This document shows positions 37,529-48,305 of a DNA stretch of 64,000 bases, one piece after another (position 1 is the stretch's first letter; each line of letters begins with the position of its first letter). This DNA comes from Rhizobiales bacterium SYSU XM002. GTDB taxonomy: Bacteria; Pseudomonadota; Alphaproteobacteria; Rhizobiales; Beijerinckiaceae. The notes beneath the pieces are model-generated. The model worked only from the letters and a program-made list of their open reading frames with translations, made no database searches and had not been told where the DNA came from. The DNA lies in contig VWVY01000001.1 of the NCBI GenBank assembly GCA_009846685.1, forward strand, positions 310,001 to 374,000, given 5' to 3'. The translations under genes were made by a program, and so were the position numbers.

Positions 37529-38029
37529 TCAGGCGCCGGCTTCCTTGAGCTTCTTGTTGCACTCGGACCAGTAGCCGCCACCGGCCTGGATCCAGCGGAG
37601 GCCGCCGTTGGCATCCTTCGCCTTGTTGGCATTGTACTGGTCAGCGCAGGTCTTGAGACGGGCATGGCCCGGCTTCTGGTCGGCGTATTTCTTGTCGACC
37701 GCCTTCGGGAACACGACCTTGCCAGTTGCCTTGGGGGCAGCGGCAGGTGTTGCGGCAGGCGTCGCACCAGCCTTCGGCGCGGCAGCATTCGCGGGCGCGG
37801 CCTTGGGCGGATCATCCTTCACCGCACCGGCTGCAGCGGTATCGTCGGCATCGTCATCGCCGCACTCGGCCTTGCGGAAGTCGTTCCAGGACTGGCCCTT
37901 GAGCTTGTTGCCCTTCTTCGCCTCCTGATACTTGGCGGAACACTCCTTCATCGTCAGCGCCTGCGAGGGCGCGGTCGTGAGGCCGAGAACAAGCGCCACG
38001 CCGGCGCCGGCAAGAAGGGTACGAAGCAT
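37529..38029 (-). CDS. Secreted protein with two related Cys modules joined by an Ala/Pro-rich linker
   Basis: 166 residues from ATG 38029. Signal peptide MLRTLLAGAGVALVLGLTTAPSQA. Module 1 (about 25-55) has the pattern LTMKECSAKYQEAK...WNDFRKAEC. A linker of about 50 residues is rich in Ala, Pro and Lys (AAPKAGATPAATPAAAPK). Module 2 (about 125-160) repeats the idea: LKTCADQYNANKAKD...YWSEC. Each module has a Cys pair about 25-30 residues apart, like small PsiF-type exported proteins. Function unknown. It ends at the bidirectional terminator. Confidence 0.8.
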   Translation of the reverse strand: MLRTLLAGAGVALVLGLTTAPSQALTMKECSAKYQEAKKGNKLKGQSWNDFRKAECGDDDADDTAAAGAVKDDPPKAAPANAAAPKAGATPAATPAAAPKATGKVVFPKAVDKKYADQKPGHARLKTCADQYNANKAKDANGGLRWIQAGGGYWSECNKKLKEAGA

Positions 38030-38144
38030 CGGACTGGTCTCCCGTTTAGATAAGGGTCGGAATCGCGGCAACGCGACGGGGTGTATATTCGCAAGCGCTA
38101 TATGAACGGCAGCGCAACATCGATGGATCGCGCGACGGGAGATC

Positions 38145-38507
38145 CTATTCGTTGAGATTCATGATCGGTGTGACAAACCCGTTCTGGCAGGTGAAGCAGC
38201 AGCTTGAACATCCGAGTTTACCATCGGCGCCCACGCCCCAGTACCGCCGGGAATTGCCGCGCACGAAGGCTCCGTAGCAGACCTTCTCGCCCTCCAGGCA
38301 ACTCATACGGATCGTGTTGACCTTGTAATCCTTGATGGTCCAGACCGTCGTGGAACTCGGCCAGACGTTGTTGCGGCTCTTTGACCACACCTTGACGTCG
38401 ACCTGGTGCCGGTCAAACGCGCGGAAACGCCACGTCATCGTCGCAGCCGAGGCGAAGCTCGACCAACTGAAAAACGCAAGCAAAACAAGAACAACAAAAC
38501 GCTTCAT
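38145..38507 (-). CDS. Secreted cysteine-rich protein, 120 residues, unknown function
   Basis: Signal peptide MKRFVVLVLLAFFSWSSFASA, then a beta-rich mature domain of about 99 residues (TMTWRFRAFDRHQVDVKVWS). It has six cysteines clustered in the second half (MSCLEGEKVCYGAF; GCSSCCFTCQNG). RRYWGVGADGKLG separates the clusters. There is no catalytic motif; a disulfide-bonded extracellular or periplasmic protein is likely. It is the second secreted Cys protein in a row on this strand, 115 bp upstream of the previous one. Confidence 0.75.
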   Translation of the reverse strand: MKRFVVLVLLAFFSWSSFASAATMTWRFRAFDRHQVDVKVWSKSRNNVWPSSTTVWTIKDYKVNTIRMSCLEGEKVCYGAFVRGNSRRYWGVGADGKLGCSSCCFTCQNGFVTPIMNLNE

Positions 38508-38592
38508 GAGGCCCCCCTAAGGCAATGGAGATACCAGCGAAGCAAAAATACAGGCGCTTGGCGAGAGGGAACGTGAAGAATTCCTTGCCGCG

Positions 38593-39342
38593 TCAGCCTG
38601 GCGGACGGAAGGCGAGCACTTTCTTCTGCGGAAAGTCGAAGATCTTGCCGGTCTCGTCCCAATCCGGCGAAGCCATGCGGATGAGATAGGGCTGAATTTC
38701 GTCTGGCGCCGGCAGCGTCATCGGGTCCTCGCCCGGCGCAGCCTCTGCACGCATCTTGGTGCGCGTGCGGCCAGGATTGACCAGCATTACCCGCACCTTG
38801 GTGATATTGCGGATTTCCTCGGCCCAATCGGCGACCATCAGGTTGAGCGCGGCCTTGGAGGCACCGTAAAGCCCCCAATAGGCATGGATGCTCGTGCCGG
38901 CGCCGGAAGAAATGAAGATCGCGCGCCCGGCGTCAGAAGCCCGCAGCAGCGGGTCCATCGAACGGATCAGCCGGTAGTTGGCAGTGACGTTCACGGCCAT
39001 GACCTTGTCGAACATCTTGGGTTCGACGTGATTGAGCGGACCGATCGGTCCGAGGATCGCGCCGTTGCCGACGAGAATATCGAGCTTGCCCCAGCGTTCA
39101 AAGATCGTGCCGCCAAGCCGGTCCAGCGCATCGAAATCGGTGAGATCGAGCGGAACCAAGGTCGCGCTGCCGCCCAGCACCTTGATCTCGTCGTCAAGTT
39201 CCTCAAGACCACCCTGCGTCCGGGCGAGGGCGATCACATGCGCGCCGGCCTTGGCAAAGGCCTTGGCGGTCTCGAAACCGATCCCGCGCGAGGCGCCGGT
39301 GACGAGCGCAAGGCGGCCCTTGAGCGGCTGTTGTTCAGACAT
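38593..39342 (-). CDS. Short-chain dehydrogenase/reductase
   Basis: 249 residues. Classical SDR: cofactor loop TGASRGIG (15-22), NNG-equivalent VGNGAILGP, catalytic Ser in FISSGAGTS and YxxxK in YGASKAAL. Substrate unknown; YciK-like oxidoreductases are similar in length. It starts 9 bp after the purF stop and is probably the last gene of a purF-SDR transcript, an arrangement common in Hyphomicrobiales. Confidence 0.87.
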   Translation of the reverse strand: MSEQQPLKGRLALVTGASRGIGFETAKAFAKAGAHVIALARTQGGLEELDDEIKVLGGSATLVPLDLTDFDALDRLGGTIFERWGKLDILVGNGAILGPIGPLNHVEPKMFDKVMAVNVTANYRLIRSMDPLLRASDAGRAIFISSGAGTSIHAYWGLYGASKAALNLMVADWAEEIRNITKVRVMLVNPGRTRTKMRAEAAPGEDPMTLPAPDEIQPYLIRMASPDWDETGKIFDFPQKKVLAFRPPG

Positions 39343-39351
39343 TGGACGGCC

Positions 39352-40833
<1,482 letters not shown>

Positions 40834-40896
40834 GATCGAAAACCTCTCCAGCGGGTGCGTTTCGGCAGGCCCGCCCGGAAGCGGACCGGTTGGAGC

Positions 40897-41490
40897 TTAC
40901 TGCTTGGGCGCTTCCGGCGCGGCATTCTGCGTGCCGCTCGATGCTCCGGGCGTTCCGGATTTGAGTTCGTCCGTGATCTGCTTGATCGAACCGATGCGTT
41001 CGTCGAGATTATCGGGCAGCATGTTCTTGAGCTTGTCGAAGCTCGAAACGAGGATCGGACGGAATTTGGCCTCCATCACCCAGGTCGGCTGCTGCTTCTC
41101 GTTCACCAGCCAGGTGAAGAAACCGAAACCGATCACCGCGAGCAGGAAGCCGCGCGCAGCCCCGAACAGGAAGCCGAGCGTGCGGTCGAGCGCGCCGACG
41201 CGGCTGTCGAGAATGAAGTCCGAGAGCTTCGAGGTCACGATATAGGCAATGAACAGCGTCACGAGGAACACACCGCCAAGCGCGAGACCGTTGACCAGCA
41301 TCGGCGGCTGCTTGACGATATACTGCATCACCAGCGGCGCGGCCTTCGGCCAGCCGAAATAAGCGACCACTGCCGCGACAGCCCAGGAGCCGATCGCAAG
41401 AACCTCGCGGGTAAAGCCCCGCACCATCGCCAGAAGGGCCGAAATCAGCACGATACCGATGACGACGAGATCAAGAATGGTAACGGGCAT
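40897..41490 (-). CDS. CvpA family membrane protein
   Basis: 197 residues from ATG 41490 (MPVTILDLVVIGIVLISALLAMVRGFTREVLA). Four transmembrane segments with the conserved RGFTREVL after helix 1 and DRTLGFLFGAARGFLL between helices 3 and 4. The C-terminal tail of about 60 residues is cytoplasmic or periplasmic and ends in a low-complexity GASSGTQNAAPEAPKQ. CvpA proteins are associated with colicin V production and envelope stress tolerance and are typically linked to purF, as here. Confidence 0.9.
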   Translation of the reverse strand: MPVTILDLVVIGIVLISALLAMVRGFTREVLAIGSWAVAAVVAYFGWPKAAPLVMQYIVKQPPMLVNGLALGGVFLVTLFIAYIVTSKLSDFILDSRVGALDRTLGFLFGAARGFLLAVIGFGFFTWLVNEKQQPTWVMEAKFRPILVSSFDKLKNMLPDNLDERIGSIKQITDELKSGTPGASSGTQNAAPEAPKQ

Positions 41491-41645
41491 GCAATCCTCA
41501 TACGCGGCAAAAGGCGCGACCCTAGGACGAAAGTGGGGGCCAGCGCTTTGCGGGGGTATAGCGGCTTCAAGCGTCGCCGTCACCCTCCCTGAGAAGCGGA
41601 AACGCCAATTTGTCGCGGTCTGTGCAAAAAGTCACGCCTCGATTG

Positions 41646-43049
41646 TCAGCGATCGCGCACCCGCTGGCGTGGCGCGCCGCCCGCGACCTCCGCTACAACA
41701 TCAGCGATGCGCTGGATCGGACGCAGCCTGAGACCGGCTTGCTTGCCGGTTTCGACGGAGCCCTCGGGGATCATCGCTTCGGAAAAGCCGAGCTTGACTG
41801 CCTCCTTGAGCCGCGGCGCCGCTTGCGGCACGGGCCGCACGAGCCCGGAGAGCGAGATCTCACCAAACAGCGCCATCTCCGGAGGAATCGGGGTGTCCGC
41901 CAACGACGAGACGAGCGCCGCCGCGACTGCGAGGTCTGCCGCCGGTTCGAGAATCCGAAAACCGCCGGCGACATTCATGTAAACGTCGTGTTGGCCGAGG
42001 CGCACGCCACCACGAGCCTCCAGCACCGCGAGCACCATCGCGAGACGGTTCTGGTCCCAGCCGACAACCGCGCGGCGCGGCGTGCCCAAGGCCGTTGGCG
42101 TGACCAGTGCTTGAATCTCGACCAGCATCGGCCGCGTACCCTCCATGCCGGCGAACACGGCCGTTCCGGAAACGGAGGCATCCCGCGCGCCAAGGAAAAG
42201 GGCGGAGGGATTCGGCACCTCACGCAGGCCGTCGCCCGCCATTTCGAAGACGCCGATTTCATCGGTCGCGCCGAAGCGGTTCTTCACCGCCCGCAGGATG
42301 CGGAAATGGTGTGCGGCATCGCCCTCGAAACTCATGACCGCATCGACCATATGCTCGACGACGCGCGGCCCGGCGATCTGCCCGTCCTTCGTCACATGCC
42401 CGACGAGGATGATCGCCGCACCGGTGCCCTTGGCGAAGCGGATCAGACCCTGCGCCGCCGCCCGCACCTGCGTCACCGTCCCCGGTGCGGCCTCGACGGC
42501 ATCGGTCCACATCGTCTGGATGGAATCGATGATGACGAGGCGCGGGGCAGCGCCGGCGGAGAGGGTGGTCAGGATATCCTCGACATGGGTTTCCGCCGCG
42601 AGCTCCACCGGCGCATCGCCGAGCCCGAGGCGCTGGGCGCGCAGCCGCACCTGCCCGGCGCTTTCCTCACCGGAGATATAGACGACGCGTGCGCCGTTGC
42701 GCGCGATTGCCGCCGCCGCTTGAATCAGCAGGGTCGATTTGCCGATGCCCGGTTCCCCGCCGAGCAGGATCACCGAACCTTTGACGAAACCGCCGCCGGT
42801 GACGCGATCGAGTTCGGCGATGCGCGAGGGGAGGCGCGGGGCGTCCATCGGCGTGCCGGCGAGCCCTTCGAGCTGGATGACGCGGCCTTTCTTAAGCCGC
42901 GCGCCGCCCGAGGCGACCGGAGCCGTCCCTGCCTCCGTGACTTCCTCGACGATGGAGTTCCATTCGCCGCAGGCCTCACACTTGCCCTGCCAGCGCGCAT
43001 GCACCGCACCGCAGGCTTGACAGACGAAGGTGGTGGAACGCTTGGCCAA
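41646..43049 (-). CDS. radA: DNA repair protein RadA (Sms)
   Basis: 467 residues. N-terminal zinc ribbon C10-x2-C13...C24-x2-C27, RecA-like ATPase with Walker A GGEPGIGKST (97-106), the RadA-specific KNRFG motif (256-260), and a C-terminal Lon-protease-like domain (DVYMNVAGGFRILEPAADLAVAAALVSS). RadA is a branch-migration helicase working with RecA in recombinational repair. It lies upstream of cvpA by 155 bp. Confidence 0.96.
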   Translation of the reverse strand: MAKRSTTFVCQACGAVHARWQGKCEACGEWNSIVEEVTEAGTAPVASGGARLKKGRVIQLEGLAGTPMDAPRLPSRIAELDRVTGGGFVKGSVILLGGEPGIGKSTLLIQAAAAIARNGARVVYISGEESAGQVRLRAQRLGLGDAPVELAAETHVEDILTTLSAGAAPRLVIIDSIQTMWTDAVEAAPGTVTQVRAAAQGLIRFAKGTGAAIILVGHVTKDGQIAGPRVVEHMVDAVMSFEGDAAHHFRILRAVKNRFGATDEIGVFEMAGDGLREVPNPSALFLGARDASVSGTAVFAGMEGTRPMLVEIQALVTPTALGTPRRAVVGWDQNRLAMVLAVLEARGGVRLGQHDVYMNVAGGFRILEPAADLAVAAALVSSLADTPIPPEMALFGEISLSGLVRPVPQAAPRLKEAVKLGFSEAMIPEGSVETGKQAGLRLRPIQRIADVVAEVAGGAPRQRVRDR

Positions 43050-43171
43050 GCGGCTCTCCCTCTCACGGCCCGCTCACTCGAACGTGATTCGCCGATTAGC
43101 GATTTGTTTCTGCCTTCCTAACAAGGCTGGCCCCGTTCCGTCCATTCGGGGAAAACAGGAGTTCCGCGTCA

Positions 43172-43402
43172 ATGTCGATCAGAATGGTCAACGGCTATCC
43201 ATGCGCGAATTGTTCGGATGCATCGCTGGCAAAGCAGGGCGTCGATCCGACGAAAGCCTCCAGCCTCGCCGAGGGGCTCGCCAACGAAGTGCGTGAAAAG
43301 AACGGCAATTCGCTCGCACCCGAAGCCGTGACGCAAGCCGGCGCCAGCGAGCACACCCGCGCGCCCCTCGATTACACCGCCGAGCTCGATATTCTGGTGT
43401 AG
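43172..43402 (+). CDS. Small conserved-looking hypothetical protein with CANC motif
   Basis: 76 residues. It starts MSIRMVNGYPCANCSDAS, with a CxxC pair at 11 and 14. The middle is Ala/Glu-rich helical (ASLAEGLANEVREKNG), and it ends DYTAELDILV. There is no signal peptide. ACAGGAGTTCCGCG gives a ribosome site about 9 nt before the ATG. It is divergent from radA and convergent with alr. Codon use is typical of the region. Function not recognised. Confidence 0.6.
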   Translation: MSIRMVNGYPCANCSDASLAKQGVDPTKASSLAEGLANEVREKNGNSLAPEAVTQAGASEHTRAPLDYTAELDILV

Positions 43403-43414
43403 CCCAGTTCTCGT

Positions 43415-44521
43415 CTAACCGACGATCTGGCGGCGGTAGCGCCGACCAAGGTTCGTCAGGATCTCATAGCCGTTGGTGCGCGCACTCGCGGCGACACGGT
43501 CGATATCGAGCGCATCGCCGATCAGCGTTGCGAAGTCGCCGGGTTTCACCTTGCCTTGTGGCACGTCTGTAATGTCGAGTGTGATAAGGTCCATCGATAC
43601 ATTGCCCGCGAAGGGACATTCAACGCCCGCGACAATGGCCGTGCCGCCCTCGTGTTGCGGGTTGTTGCCGGCGTTGCGCGGAAAGCCGTCGGCATAGCCG
43701 CAAGAGATCGTGGCGATGCGGCTCTCGCGCGTAGCAATCCAATTGCCGTTGTAGCCAACAGCCTCGCCCTCCGGCACATGCCGGATCTGGACGATCGGCG
43801 CTTCGAGACGGATCACGGGGCGCATGGGATTGGATTGGTCAGGTGTCGGATTGCCGCCGTAGAGCGCATAGCCGGGGCGCGTGAGATCGTAGGTCTCGAT
43901 ACCATCGAGGAAATGACCGGAAGAATTGCAAAGGCTCATCGGCACCGCGCCATTGCCCGAAGCGGCAAGTTCGGCCTTGAGGCGCGCGAACGAGGCGATC
44001 TGGGCAGCCGTATCCCGAGCATCTGGCACTTCGGACGAGCAGAAATGTGTCATCACCAGGCCAATGCCGAGGTCATGGAGACGATGCGTGGGGAGCAGCG
44101 CCAGCGCCTCTTCAAGCCGGAGGCCAAGCCTGTTCATGCCGGTGTCGACATGCAGCGCCGCCGGTTCGCATCCGTGGCCATGCTGACGCCAGTATCCTAC
44201 CTCGGGGATGGAACCTAGCACCGGACGCAGACGATGGACGCGGTAATCGTGCATCCGCGCCTGTGCGAGCCCATTGAGAACATAGATCGTGGCTTGCGAA
44301 GCGACCGCCCTCGCTCGGATCCCTTCCGAGACATGTGCGACAAAAAAGGTGTGACACCCGGCGCGGGCAAGCGCGGGCACCGCGTGCTCGATCCCGAGTC
44401 CATAGGCATCCGCCTTGACCACCGCGCCGCATTCAGCCTTGCCGATACGCGAACCCAGCCGCGCCCAGTTTTCGCAAAGCGCGGAAAGATTGATCGTGAG
44501 GATTGCTGCCATGTCGTCCAT
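43415..44521 (-). CDS. alr: Alanine racemase
   Basis: 368 residues from ATG 44521; ATG 44512 is an equally possible start. PLP lysine K36 in AVVKADAYGLG, then LHVDTGMNRLG, the LCNSSGHF phosphate region, RPGYALYGGNP, and the catalytic tyrosine in SCGYADGFPR. It supplies D-alanine for peptidoglycan and sits 68 bp after dnaB on the same strand. The dnaB-alr-radA order is a known conserved arrangement. Confidence 0.95.
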   Translation of the reverse strand: MDDMAAILTINLSALCENWARLGSRIGKAECGAVVKADAYGLGIEHAVPALARAGCHTFFVAHVSEGIRARAVASQATIYVLNGLAQARMHDYRVHRLRPVLGSIPEVGYWRQHGHGCEPAALHVDTGMNRLGLRLEEALALLPTHRLHDLGIGLVMTHFCSSEVPDARDTAAQIASFARLKAELAASGNGAVPMSLCNSSGHFLDGIETYDLTRPGYALYGGNPTPDQSNPMRPVIRLEAPIVQIRHVPEGEAVGYNGNWIATRESRIATISCGYADGFPRNAGNNPQHEGGTAIVAGVECPFAGNVSMDLITLDITDVPQGKVKPGDFATLIGDALDIDRVAASARTNGYEILTNLGRRYRRQIVG

Positions 44522-44589
44522 GACGGCACCATGCCCTTATTCGATGGGCCTTTCCACCAGGATCTTGGCGAAAGGAGGGGAGATAGCCG

Positions 44590-46071
44590 CTATTCGAGGC
44601 GCTCCGGCAGATAGTCCTCGGAAGCAAGATCCGAAAACCGCGTGACATTGGCGTCGAACTGGAGCTGCACTGTGCCGGTCGGGCCGTGACGCTGCTTGCC
44701 GATAATGACCTCGGCCTTGCCGTGCACCCGGTCCATTTCCATCTGCCATTTGAGATGGTCTTCCGTGCCGGGTTTCGGCTCCTTGTTCTGGAGGTAGTAT
44801 TCCTCGCGGTAGACGAAGAGCACCACGTCCGCGTCCTGCTCGATCGAACCGGACTCGCGCAGGTCCGAGAGCTGGGGGCGCTTGTCGTCGCGGTTTTCAA
44901 CCTGACGCGAGAGCTGCGAGAGAGCGACGATCGGGATTTCGAGTTCCTTCGCCAGCGCCTTGAGGCCGGTCGTGATCTCGGTGAGTTCCTGAACGCGGTT
45001 GTCGCCCTTCTTGGATGATCCGGCGAGCAGTTGCAGGTAGTCAACCACCAGTAGGTCGAGCCCGTGCTGGCGTTTGAGCCGGCGCGCGCGCGCCGCAAGC
45101 TGCGCGATCGAGATGCCGCCGGACTGGTCGATATGGAGCGGCACGCTCTGCATTTCGGCGACAGCCTCGTGCAGCTTGGCGAACTCGTCCTGTGTGATAT
45201 CGCCGCGGCGGATCTTGAACGACGGCACGCCCGACTGCTCGGCGATGATACGCGTCGCGAGCTGTTCCGAGCTCATTTCGAGACTGAAGAAGCCAACGAT
45301 CCCGCCATTGGCCGTCTTGACCGTGCCGTCGGGCTGGCGCTCGCCGCGCCATGCCTTGGCGATGTTGTAGGCGATATTGGTGGCGAGCGAGGTCTTGCCC
45401 ATCGCCGGGCGGCCGGCGAGGATCACAAGGTCCGACCGCTGGAGGCCACCGAGCTTCTGGTCGAAATCGCGCAGGCCGGTCGCGGTGCCGGAAAGGCCGC
45501 CGTCGCGCCGATAGGCTTCGCTCGCCATGTGGATCGCGAGGCTCAGTGCGGTCGAGAAACTCTGGAACCCGCCTTCGAAACGGCCTGCTTCGGCGAGCCC
45601 GTAGAGCTTGCGCTCGGCATCCTCGATCTGCAGGCGAGGGCTCTCGTCCACCGGCGCATCGAAAGCGCGGTTGACCATGTCCTCCCCAATGGTGATGAGG
45701 TTCCGCCTGAGCGCAAGTTCGTAGATTGTGCGGCCATATTCGGTGGCGTTGATGATCGTCGTCGCACTGGTCGCAAGGCGGACGAGATACTGGGGCACCG
45801 TCATGCCGCCGAGATCGAGATCGGGGAGATAGGTTTTTAGTGTGATCGGCGTGGCAACCTTGCCGGCCTTCAGCAGCTTGGTGATCACCTCGAAGATGCG
45901 GCCGTGCAGTGCCTCGAAGAAGTGCTCGGGGCGCAGGAAGTCCGAAACCCGATCGTAGGCCTCGTTGTTGACGAGAATCGCGCCGAGCAGCGCCTGTTCC
46001 GCCTCAAGGTTGTGCGGGGCGAGGCGGAGATTGGCTTCGGGTTGCGGCTCGATGCGGGCGAGGCTCGACAT
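44590..46071 (-). CDS. dnaB: Replicative DNA helicase DnaB
   Basis: 493 residues. N-terminal collar domain (NLEAEQALLGAILVNNEAYD, about 21-40) and a RecA-type helicase domain with Walker A GRPAMGKTS (220-228), Walker B LLVVDYLQLL and the C-terminal GPTGTVQLQFDANVTRFSDL. It forms the hexameric fork helicase. It is separated from rplI by a terminator, so it has its own promoter in the 46072-46136 gap or is read through from upstream. Confidence 0.97.
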   Translation of the reverse strand: MSSLARIEPQPEANLRLAPHNLEAEQALLGAILVNNEAYDRVSDFLRPEHFFEALHGRIFEVITKLLKAGKVATPITLKTYLPDLDLGGMTVPQYLVRLATSATTIINATEYGRTIYELALRRNLITIGEDMVNRAFDAPVDESPRLQIEDAERKLYGLAEAGRFEGGFQSFSTALSLAIHMASEAYRRDGGLSGTATGLRDFDQKLGGLQRSDLVILAGRPAMGKTSLATNIAYNIAKAWRGERQPDGTVKTANGGIVGFFSLEMSSEQLATRIIAEQSGVPSFKIRRGDITQDEFAKLHEAVAEMQSVPLHIDQSGGISIAQLAARARRLKRQHGLDLLVVDYLQLLAGSSKKGDNRVQELTEITTGLKALAKELEIPIVALSQLSRQVENRDDKRPQLSDLRESGSIEQDADVVLFVYREEYYLQNKEPKPGTEDHLKWQMEMDRVHGKAEVIIGKQRHGPTGTVQLQFDANVTRFSDLASEDYLPERLE

Positions 46072-46130
46072 GGCTCATCTTCGTGATGTGGCAAAGGTTC
46101 GGGGCGATCAATCCACCGTCGGGCGGGAAC

Positions 46131-46158
46131 AAAAAAGCCCCCCGGTAACCCGGAGGGC
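46131..46158 (-). terminator. Rho-independent terminator after rplI
   Basis: Read leftwards: GCCCTCCGGG-TTA-CCGGGGGGC followed by TTTTTTG (46131-46136). One G-T or mismatch pair is tolerated in the stem. It ends the rpsF-rpsR-DUF2232-rplI transcript about 88 bp after the rplI stop. Confidence 0.85.
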
Positions 46159-46245
46159 AATTGTCCCTGATTCCCACAGGAATGCACAGGCGGCAGCTCG
46201 GAAAAGACAAAAAGAAATCTTTTCGCTTGACCGCCCGGACGTCGA

Positions 46246-46812
46246 TCAGAGCTCCGCCATCGGGCCGGCTTCGGCCAACGCCGCGCCGATCTCGAGGCCG
46301 AGATCGTCGAGGTTGTCCTCCTCGCGCTCCAGCACGTTCTCGCCACGAGCCTGACGCTCGGCTTCCTCGACCGAACGGGCAACGTTGATCGTCACGCCGA
46401 CCGAAACTTCCGGATGCAGCACCACCGAAACCTGATGCAGGCCCAAGGTCTTGATCGGGGTGTTGAGCGCGATCTGGCCACGGTTGACGGTGAAGCCGCC
46501 GGCGGTCAGCGCCTCGGCGAGATCACGCGAGGAGACCGAACCGTAGAGAACGCCGGCATCGCCAGCCTGGCGGATCAGCACGAAGTTCTGGCCGTCGAGC
46601 TTGACGGAAACGGCATCGGCATCCTTGCGGCGCTCAAGGTTCTGCGCCTCGAGCTGCGCACGCTGCTCGGCGAACTTCGCCTTGTTGGCATCCGTCGCGC
46701 GCAGGGCCTTGCCGCGGGCGAGCAGGAAGTTGCGGGCATAACCGTCCTTGACGCGGACGACCTCGCCCATCTGGCCAAGCTTGGCGACACGTTCGAGAAG
46801 AATGACTTCCAT
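46246..46812 (-). CDS. rplI: 50S ribosomal protein L9
   Basis: 188 residues. The N-terminal RNA-binding domain [36 protein letters not shown] is diagnostic of L9. The long connecting helix ([21 protein letters not shown]) and C-terminal domain ([16 protein letters not shown]) follow. The C-terminus is extended by about 40 residues with an acidic tail ([12 protein letters not shown]), common in alphaproteobacteria. It is separated from DUF2232 by 50 bp. Confidence 0.97.
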   Translation of the reverse strand: MEVILLERVAKLGQMGEVVRVKDGYARNFLLARGKALRATDANKAKFAEQRAQLEAQNLERRKDADAVSVKLDGQNFVLIRQAGDAGVLYGSVSSRDLAEALTAGGFTVNRGQIALNTPIKTLGLHQVSVVLHPEVSVGVTINVARSVEEAERQARGENVLEREEDNLDDLGLEIGAALAEAGPMAEL

Positions 46813-46862
46813 GGTTTTTCTCCTTTGAGTTCAGAATGCTGGAAGTGGTGGGAGCGGGGCGG

Positions 46863-47819
46863 TCAGAGCCGTCCTCGCCGGAAATCGAAAAGATGGTCGG
46901 CCATGCCGGCCAGGATGAAGAGCACCGCCGGAACGCCGAAGAAGATCAGCACGGCCCAGAGGGCGGCGAGAATTAAGGTGCGCCCCTCCATGCCGAGCGT
47001 GCGGGCGTGGACAACGGCAAGCCCCTGAAGCATGAAGGCGAAGGCCAGCCCAAGCGCCACCATTTCCGCCAGCAACCCGACGTAGCCCTCGCGCATGCCG
47101 ACGATGAAGGCGATGCCGATCAGGATCAGCGCACCGCCCGGCAGGCGGAAGCGATAGAGATCCGGCCGGATGAAGGCGATGCGGCCCGAGCGTTCGGCGA
47201 TCATCGCACCCAGCGTCGCGCTGACGACGATGGTCACCATCGCGAGAAGCCCCGAAAGCGGCAACATGATCCCGGCCATCAGATCGAACAGCGGGCCGAG
47301 ATCCTTCGAGCCCGATACGGTCACCTGCATCCCGACAAGATGGTAGGCGGCTTCGACCGATTTGCGGATGCGCTGCTGGAGCAGGGAGAAATCCGGCTCG
47401 ATCACCATCGCCGAAACCGTGGCAACAATAGCAGCGTAGAGAACCAGCGTGATCATCTGCCGGCCGAGGTCAATGCCATCGCGAGCGGGGCGACCGTCAT
47501 ATCGTGAAAACTGACGCTCGGAGATGAAGGTGATCGCGAAAGCCGGCAGGCCGAGCATCGCGACGACGGCGAAGGATGCGGCTGCGCCGGTCAACAGGTT
47601 GACCGTCAGCGCCGCGACGAGTCCGCCAAGCGCCGCGACCAGCGGATGCCAGCCGAAACCGGCGATGAACAGCGGCAGTGGCGCGATGAGCGAGAGAAAG
47701 ATCACCGGCGCGACGCCGGGCGTCAGCAGGCCGGACATGAAAGCGGTGGCAAAACCGGCGGCGGTTCCGACCAAAACGGCCTGCGACAGGGAAGGGGGCG
47801 CCGTTACGGGCTGTACCAT
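46863..47819 (-). CDS. DUF2232 family integral membrane protein
   Basis: 318 residues with about eight hydrophobic helices (AVLVGTAAGFATAFMSGLL; LIAPLPLFIAGFGWHPLVAALGGLV; and others). The sequence and its position between rpsR and rplI match the DUF2232/YybS-like membrane proteins found at this spot in Hyphomicrobiales. Function unknown; the ribosomal neighbours point to shared expression and do not indicate a ribosomal role. There are 243 bp between it and rpsR, with a UUCG hairpin in between. Confidence 0.85.
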   Translation of the reverse strand: MVQPVTAPPSLSQAVLVGTAAGFATAFMSGLLTPGVAPVIFLSLIAPLPLFIAGFGWHPLVAALGGLVAALTVNLLTGAAASFAVVAMLGLPAFAITFISERQFSRYDGRPARDGIDLGRQMITLVLYAAIVATVSAMVIEPDFSLLQQRIRKSVEAAYHLVGMQVTVSGSKDLGPLFDLMAGIMLPLSGLLAMVTIVVSATLGAMIAERSGRIAFIRPDLYRFRLPGGALILIGIAFIVGMREGYVGLLAEMVALGLAFAFMLQGLAVVHARTLGMEGRTLILAALWAVLIFFGVPAVLFILAGMADHLFDFRRGRL

Positions 47820-47957
47820 CGGTCGAGCTGTCCCGCGATCCAGCCGGTGATTTCCGGTGCTGGCGGTTAGAAACGGCTCGGCCTCAGGCAGGCTTCCCGT
47901 TTCAGCTTTACCGCCGACGGTGACCCGGCAGCGGCGACGATTCTTGCCTGAATAACC

Positions 47958-47973
47958 GGCGACCGAAGTCGCC
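47958..47973 (-). promoter_or_regulatory. C(UUCG)G tetraloop hairpin between rpsR and the DUF2232 gene
   Basis: Read leftwards: GGCGAC-TTCG-GTCGCC, a 6-bp stem capped by the extra-stable UUCG tetraloop, followed by a weak GGTTATTC. It lies about 90 bp after the rpsR stop. It may be a partial terminator or processing boundary reducing readthrough from the abundant rpsF-rpsR mRNA. Confidence 0.45.
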
Positions 47974-48062
47974 AGTTGTTTCTCGGTGCCGGGCCTACGC
48001 CCGGTTTTCCTCGCATAAGCTCGGGCGCGCGGTCGCGCTTGTGGCGATAAACCGCCGATCCC

Positions 48063-48305
48063 TTACTTGATGACGTAAGGCAGCAGACCGAGCACGCGGG
48101 CGCGCTTGATGGCCTGAGCGAGCTCGCGCTGCTTCTTGGCCGAAACGGCCGTGATGCGCGAGGGAACGATCTTGCCGCGCTCGGAAATGTAGCGCGAGAG
48201 CAGCTTGACGTCCTTGTAATCGATCTTCGGAGCACCATTGCCCGAGAACGGGCAGGTCTTGCGGCGGCGGAAGAAGGGGCGGCGGGCGCCGGCAGCCTGG
48301 CTCAT
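48063..48305 (-). CDS. rpsR: 30S ribosomal protein S18
   Basis: 80 residues, normal length. [15 protein letters not shown] then [43 protein letters not shown]-type sequence identifies S18. A Cys in TCPFSG may be part of the ancestral zinc-ribbon form. It partners S6, encoded immediately upstream; the rpsF stop and rpsR start overlap as ATGA, giving coupling. Confidence 0.98.
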   Translation of the reverse strand: MSQAAGARRPFFRRRKTCPFSGNGAPKIDYKDVKLLSRYISERGKIVPSRITAVSAKKQRELAQAIKRARVLGLLPYVIK

